Below are positions 58,989 to 64,000 of a DNA stretch of 64,000 nucleotides, piece after piece. The notes below the pieces were generated by a model. It ran no database searches and was not told where the DNA came from. It saw only the letters and a program-made list of their open reading frames with translations. The stretch is taken from positions 162,720,101 to 162,784,100 of the forward strand of contig NC_053494.1 in NCBI RefSeq assembly GCF_905171775.1, in the 5' to 3' direction. The DNA comes from Rana temporaria (lineage: Eukaryota > Chordata > Amphibia > Anura > Ranidae). Numbering within the stretch: the stretch's first letter is position 1; each line of letters starts with the position of its first letter. Both the position numbers and the translations under genes were made by a program.

Positions 58989-59424
58989 GGATTTGCAACA
59001 ATAAAGCTGCAAAGGTCTTGAGAGAGCTCTTTGCTTTTACCTATCATGAGATGTTTCTTGTGTGACACTTTGGTAGTGAGACACCTTTTTATAGGCCATC
59101 AGTTGAGATTGAACCAGCTGATATTAATTTGCACTGACAAGGGGCAGGATTGCTTTCTAATTACTGATAGATTTCAGCCAGTGTCTTGGCTTTCCATGCC
59201 TTTTTGCACCTCCCTTTCTTCATGTGTTCAATACTTTTTCCCTGTATCATTCCATTTTATTACACATAACTTAATTTCTGCACTTATTTGTTTTGGTTTC
59301 TTTGTACGTATGGATTGCATGGGGTGTTACCGATGTGTGGTTAAAAAATCATGTCAATAGCACCTTTTGAAATATATTTACGTAGGAAAATAGTGACGTG
59401 TTCAACACTTATTTTACCGGCTGT
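58989..59424 (-). pseudogene. Tc1-like transposon 5' end with transposase N-terminus
   Basis: On the minus strand the terminus cagccggtaaaataagtg (about 59424) is followed by a 5' leader (aaggtgctattgacatg, aaagtattgaacacatg, tgcaaattaatatcagctgg). An ATG at about 59046 then opens a short frame containing GKSKELSQDLCSFIV, the first residues of Tc1 transposases. It stops at the boundary with the Harbinger MITE; the HTH and DDE parts are absent. Recognition of the leader is from familiarity with fish and frog Tc1 elements. Confidence 0.65.
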
Positions 59425-59439
59425 ATAGACATAAAAACG

Positions 59440-60905
59440 TGACCCTAAGCAATGAAAAGTCCTAAAAAACACTCAGCTAATAAAAAAAACTCAGCACAAT
59501 AAAAAAATAATAATAATAATAATTAAAAAATATATATATATATCTTCACATATAACCTAGGATAGTCATCAAAACTGCATATATTCAGGAACAAATCCAT
59601 TTAAAACTATAATAAATAAGTGGATCTTGCAATTACAAAAAATTGTATCATAAAAATCTAAATAATCGTTATAAAAAATATTTGCGAAATATAAAATGAA
59701 ATTTGTATAAGTGGAAAATAGGGGAAAAAACTGCGCTAAACCACAAAAAGGAAGCAGCCAGCACTCAAACAAACAAAGTAAATGGGAATATAGATAATAA
59801 GTGCAGCGCTAAACGTGTCAAAACACAATACTTATAGTGACATAAGGATCCATGATATTTAATACAGAAAATGCGACTCAATAAATAATGAATAAGTCCA
59901 TGTGCAAAGACCAGACACCACAAACAATGTGATGCTGGAAAAATAAACACAAAACACTATATGTTGAGTAGTTCATGTACAAAAAATATGTGCATCTTTC
60001 CAATCGCTCACATAAAATAATGAATATGTAGTTGTCTGCAGGGATCACCAAGGCATCAAGTATAAATAATGAGGTACTCTTACCATGGGGTGTGGACTCA
60101 GCTGTTTTGCAACAGTAAGTCTTAAGCCTCGTACACACGATCAGTCCATCCGATGAGAACGGTCTGATGGACCGTTGTCGTCGATTAACCGATGAAGCTG
60201 ACTGATGGTCTGTCGCGCCTACACACCATCGGTTAAAAAAACGATTGTGTCAGAACGCGGTGACGTAAAACACGACTACATGCTGAAAAAAATGAAGTTC
60301 AATGCTTCCAAGCATGCGTCGACTTGATTCTGTGCATGTGTGGATTTTTAACCGATGGTTGTGCCTACTAACGATCGTTTTTTTCCCATCGGTTAGGAAT
60401 CCATCGGTTAAATTTAAAGCAAGTTGGCTTTTTTTTAACCAATGTTTAAATAACCTATGGGGCCCACACACGATCGGTTTTGACCGATGAAAACGGTCCA
60501 TCAGACCGTTGTCCTCTGTTTAACCTACCGTGTGTACGAGGCCTAATACGTTTGATGGCCTCTATGGGCCTGGATCACTGCAACAGGGACTCCCAGGATG
60601 GTGGTGCGTTCTCCCAGGTGGGATGAATGCCAGGAACAACAGGAACCAAACCGATGGGCCTTCAGATGCAGGATAGGTGGGAAAAGACAATTCCAATAGT
60701 CTCGGAAAAGCAAAAAGAAACAGAGTGTTCCAGATGGTGCAGGTCAAAAATGACAGGTTTTATTTAAAAGGTCATGTAAAATGACAAAAATATGTAAATT
60801 AAAAAGTGATCACATAAATAAAAGCAGTATAGGGTGCTGTAAAGCGGAAGCTGACGCGTTTCGGCTTAGAGAGCCGTCACCAACATGACCTCCCATTTCA
60901 GTTTG
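59440..60905. repeat. Dispersed repeat with 'gtgcagcgctaaa' and 'acgcgtttcggct', split by a MITE
   Basis: AT-rich left part (ataat runs, 59500-59540) and right part (gctgacgcgtttcggc, gagccgtcacc), interrupted by the MITE at 60126-60543. Similar to 11495-12200. Confidence 0.35.
60126..60543. mobile_element. Harbinger B-derived chimeric MITE, TAA duplication
   Basis: gcctcgtacacacgatcag at the left and accgtgtgtacgaggcc at the right, with taa at 60123-60125 and 60544-60546. The first about 115 bp (ccatccgatga, gatgaagctgactgatgg, gcctacacac, atcggttaaaaaaacgat) match the reverse of element B's right end (33380-33480). The middle (gtgacgtaaaacacgac, ttcaatgcttccaagcatgc, gtcgacttgattctgtgcatg) matches the MITEs at 15389 and 34859. 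Confidence 0.9.
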
Positions 60906-61565
60906 TGCCAAAACTCTCAAACATCGCAAAAGTTCAGACCCGATAAGCGAACCCTATTAAAGTCTATGGGACCAAAATTAAAAATCAATAGTGCCCACTT
61001 TGAAAGCTTATGTGCAAGTTATTGTCCGTAAAAAGGGTATGAGGGCTCGGGTACTGCCCTGGGGGACATGTACCAATGCAAATTTTGTTTTCACAAAGTT
61101 TATTTTTACAGGAGCAATGATTTCAATGATGCTTAAAGTGAAACAATAAAATTGAAGAATTCATTTAAGCGTAACTACACTTACTCTGCCCCCCCCGAAA
61201 GATGCCAAATATGACACCGGAGAGCCCCTCCTGCCCCAAGGCACTCCCTTTGTTGAAGGCATGTGGCCTGGTATGGTTCAGGAGGGGGAGGTGCTCGCTC
61301 TGCCCCCCCTTTTCCTAATCTGCCCTTTGGACTTATTTTTTATTTAGCATGGGATTTTCTTAAAAATCAGTACCAGACTTGAAAGGCCTGCTATGGATTG
61401 GGGAGGGTGACACCCCCACGTTATTTTTTTATTTTTTCTATTGACGGCAATGTTTATTTTTTTATTCAGCATTGTGAGGTGCTCGGCGGGCAAACATCCC
61501 GCTGAGTGCCCCGCAAATTTGGGTTTTCGACAAACGGGCGAACAGGCAATGTTCGGCCCAAACTA
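60906..61565. repeat. Dispersed repeat ('gttcggcccaaac', 'accagacttgaaaggcctg')
   Basis: ccgataagcgaaccctatta, agtctatgggacc, aaaatcagtaccagac and gctcggcgggcaaac are phrases I recognise from a widespread fish/frog repeat. No gene. Confidence 0.45.
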
Positions 61566-61639
61566 TGAATAGCATAGTGCCTTATATTTACATTCAAATC
61601 AAGCAAAAGTGATACTGCAAAGCTGCTTTATCATCAACA

Positions 61640-61912
61640 TTAAGGGCCAATTCACACCAGATGCAGTTCCGTTCAGTTCCGTGTGCTTTTTTCTGCATTT
61701 TTTCTGCACTAAAAGGTGTTTTCCATGTATTCCAATGGCTCTAGTTCACACCATGCAGTCAGTTTCCGGTCAGTTTCTGCACCGGAAATTGACCGGAAAC
61801 TGACTGCATGGTGTGAACTAGAGCCATTGGAATACATGGAAAACACCTTTTAGTGCAGAAAAAATGCGCACAGAACTGTACAGAACTGCATCTGGTGTGA
61901 ACTGGCCCTTAA
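61640..61912. mobile_element. Near-perfect palindromic element (273 bp), TTAA at both ends
   Basis: Left ttaagggccaattcacacc and right ggtgtgaactggcccttaa. The arms of about 130 bp are reverse complements with few mismatches (ctctagttcacaccatgc against gcatggtgtgaactagag near the centre). Ends resemble the '..gttcacac' MITE group. Confidence 0.85.
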
Positions 61913-62685
61913 ACCTGTTATCAGCACCAGGGATGGAACTTACATGAATAACAGGTGTACCATGTGTTGGTGGCTTCTCTGCTCATTTAAATATTCAGTC
62001 ATCTGCCCCTCCCCAGCACCCTTTCATGTGCTACAAAGGTTATTGAAAGTGTCTCCAGCTGTCACAGGCACTCTTCAAAAATGCCGACCATCAGGGGCCT
62101 AAAGCCCCTGATCTATTTACTATATTGATTCTTTGCTAACTGTCTGATTACCTATTAGTGCAGAATGTGTTTTATTTTTTTTAAAGTGCTGACAATGCTT
62201 GTCCTTGACAACCCCACCCGCCCCCTTCTTCATTCATAGAAAGCTTGGTTCCAGTTTCTGTATTGAAAAGTGCTCTATGAATGGTGGATGAGCTGGTGAA
62301 TGAAAGATCCACCTCCTGTATTCATAGAGCGATTTTCATTGGAGGAACTAAGACGGCTTCTATGAATGGGGGACAGAAAGGGTAGGCATCGTCGACACTT
62401 TTGATGGAGTGCCTGTGACAGTAGAAGCCACTTGCATTAATGCCTGAAGCACCTGAAGTTCACAGCTGCAGGGTATCTGGGGAGAAGAGGATTGAAGATT
62501 TCAAGGAATACAGTAGCCACCAGCATACAGAACATTTGTAATTGATGTAAGTACCGTTATACACCACCAGTCTTGAAGACTCATCAGGTGTACGCCCTTT
62601 GGAGTCCGATAGTTATGGTAAGCCTTCCTATAGCTGCCTTTCAAACTCACTTATTTCCTTATTTGTATTGATGCCATAAGGACGA
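61913..62685. other. No gene recognised
   Basis: Contains a short inverted pair (ctatgaatggtggatgagct region) but nothing I can assign. Confidence 0.3.
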
Positions 62686-63465
62686 GACATGTGCGTTCCC
62701 GTTTGTAACTAATGGGTTTTCGTACGAATTTGTTAGTATTCGTACATTCGGATCAATTCGAACATCCGAAAAGCTGAAAGAACCAAAATACGAAAATTAC
62801 AGAATTACGAATAAGCAAAATAACGAACAAAAACGAAAATACCAACGTACAATTGGACAATCTTACGAAACACCGAAACAGCAAAAGAACGAAAATTACA
62901 TCTATAACGAACGATTTGCATTCCGTATCTTAAATCATTTGTCTGTTCGTATTTTCATTCGTGTGTTTTGTAAATCCGCTTCTTTGTCTGTTCGTAAATT
63001 TGTGTACTCATATCGTTCTTTCGAATGGGCACTGGCCAGTGTAGTTAGTGATGTATCTTACTTAATATCTTAGCCAATCAGCTTATCTCTTTTGTGCTGA
63101 GTCACATTGGACAGTGAAAGTCTATCTAAATATGTATTAGGTGTTGAAAATGAAACTAAAATACGAGATTGCGAATGACCGCACCGCAATGTATTTACGA
63201 AAGTACAAAATTACGAATCCATTAAACGAAAATTATTATCTAACAAAATTATGAATTTCAAATCAACGAAAATAAATTAGAGAGAATTACGTATCATTCA
63301 GTATAAACGACAATAAAACGGTTACGAAAATACAAACGGGTCCGAATAGGAAAACTTGCGTCTTACGAAATACGAACGGGTCCGAATAGGAAAACTTGCG
63401 TCTCTACGGAACGAGACGAAACGAAACAAAAAAAAATAAAACATTTCGTTGTGCACATGTCTAGG
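62686..63465. mobile_element. Foldback-like element with 'agacatgtgc' ends
   Basis: Left agacatgtgcgttcccgttt and right ttcgttgtgcacatgtct. The interior is dominated by cgtacgaa, ttcgtatt and acgaaaat words that pair with each other. A 26-bp block (acgaacgggtccgaatagga) is directly repeated around 63335 and 63372. The same end type occurs at 37369. Confidence 0.65.
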
Positions 63466-63533
63466 ACTACTTCTTCCTGTCTGGATCAAACTACAAAAAT
63501 GTTTTTACTTTGTGGACTGTTCAATTCTCATTA

Positions 63534-63830
63534 GGCTCCATGCACACTGAAGCGGATAAACTGCAGTTTTTTTGGCATTTTAGCTTTTTTTTTTAAAGCC
63601 CATAAACTGAACTCTATGTTAGCCTATGTGCCCATGCACACCTGGGCGTTTTTTTAGTGTTAATGAGCTTTGGAGTTTATTGGCTTTTTTCTGAACGCCC
63701 GAAATTTGCCGTTTTTTGGCGGAAAAAAAGCGCTCAAAAACGTAGAAAAACTCTCAAAAACGCTTAAAAACGCCGGTGCCAGCGTTTTTTTTGCGTTTTT
63801 TAATCCATTAAAAAAAAAGCTACACTGAAA
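63534..63830. mobile_element. Degraded MITE with 'ggctccatgcacac' end
   Basis: Starts taggctccatgcacactgaag. The interior is made of aaaacgc/gcgtttt words. The right terminus is not clear. Confidence 0.4.
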
Positions 63831-63838
63831 AACGCTGA

Positions 63839-64000
63839 TTAACCACTTGACCACCGCCCCATGTCAAAAAGACGTCCTGTTTTGAAAGTTGAATATCTCG
63901 ATAACGGCAGCAGCTGCTGCCACAACCGAGATATTCATCTTTTCAGGGGGCGGTGGTGTACACGATAACGGCGGTCTCCGCGGCGGATTCGCCGCGAGAT
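63839..64000 (+). repeat. TTAA-type repeat truncated by the window end
   Basis: TTAA (63839-63842) then ccacttgaccaccgc, the Q-type terminus, followed by an inverted pair (gaatatctcgataacgg / ccgagatattc) and GC-rich sequence running off the window. Confidence 0.5.

Overview
This window looks like transposon-packed intergenic or intronic DNA from a large-genome anuran, most likely a true frog (Ranidae). That assignment is inference. It rests on dispersed repeat types I associate with ranid genomes (elements ending in tacacacgatcg, elements delimited by TTAA, CpG-dense 'tacgcc' elements, CR1/L2-type LINE tails), on vertebrate-style splice sites inside transposase genes, and on the absence of any compact or bacterial-type gene order. 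I recognise no host protein-coding exon, rRNA or tRNA. Nearly every long open frame is either transposon coding sequence or an accidental frame inside a GC-rich or palindromic repeat.

Layout. 1-2701 is the right part of a PIF/Harbinger DNA transposon (element A). It holds the C-terminal half of an accessory protein on + and a structurally intact two-exon HARBI1-type transposase on -, in convergent orientation. 3190-5386 is a nest of a TTAA-delimited repeat (family Q) hit by two Harbinger MITEs, followed by a third repeat (family R). 6610-9155 combines a TTAA element (family P), two LINE 3' ends and a nested MITE. 10.4-21.2 kb is a string of MITEs and repeats. 21.5-24.0 kb is a minus-strand LINE (endonuclease and reverse-transcriptase pieces) interrupted by three different DNA transposons. 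26.5-28.2 kb is another P+Q pair. 29257-33499 is a second, complete-length PIF/Harbinger element (element B, 4.24 kb, TAA target duplication, about 47-bp TIRs). It has a decayed transposase, and its accessory gene is split into two pieces of opposite orientation. 37.4-38.7 kb is an AT-rich foldback; 38.96-40.26 kb and 42.3-44.1 kb hold more Q/P pairs; 45.1-46.1 kb is a TIR element carrying a minisatellite; 47950-49048 is a probable solo LTR; 52.6-54.9 kb has two nested clusters; 58.1-60.9 kb mixes Q, a Harbinger MITE, a Tc1 fragment and a chimeric MITE; 61640-61912 is a near-perfect palindrome; 62.7-63.5 kb is a foldback-like element.

How the parts relate. Two Harbinger lineages each appear with their MITEs. 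Element A and the 'ggccagatccac' MITEs (3771, 4493, 16100, 52646, 58245) have similar termini. Element B shares termini and internal blocks with MITEs at 20649 and 60126, and termini with those at 8221, 13522, 15389, 34859 and 50165. In both systems a DDE transposase gene is paired with an accessory gene, as is known for PIF/Harbinger. The TTAA families P, Q and R form a third set, consistent with piggyBac-like TTAA targeting but with no transposase in the window. The most unusual observations are the repeated P-TTAA-Q junctions, the opposite orientation of the two accessory-gene pieces in element B, and the long palindromic elements.
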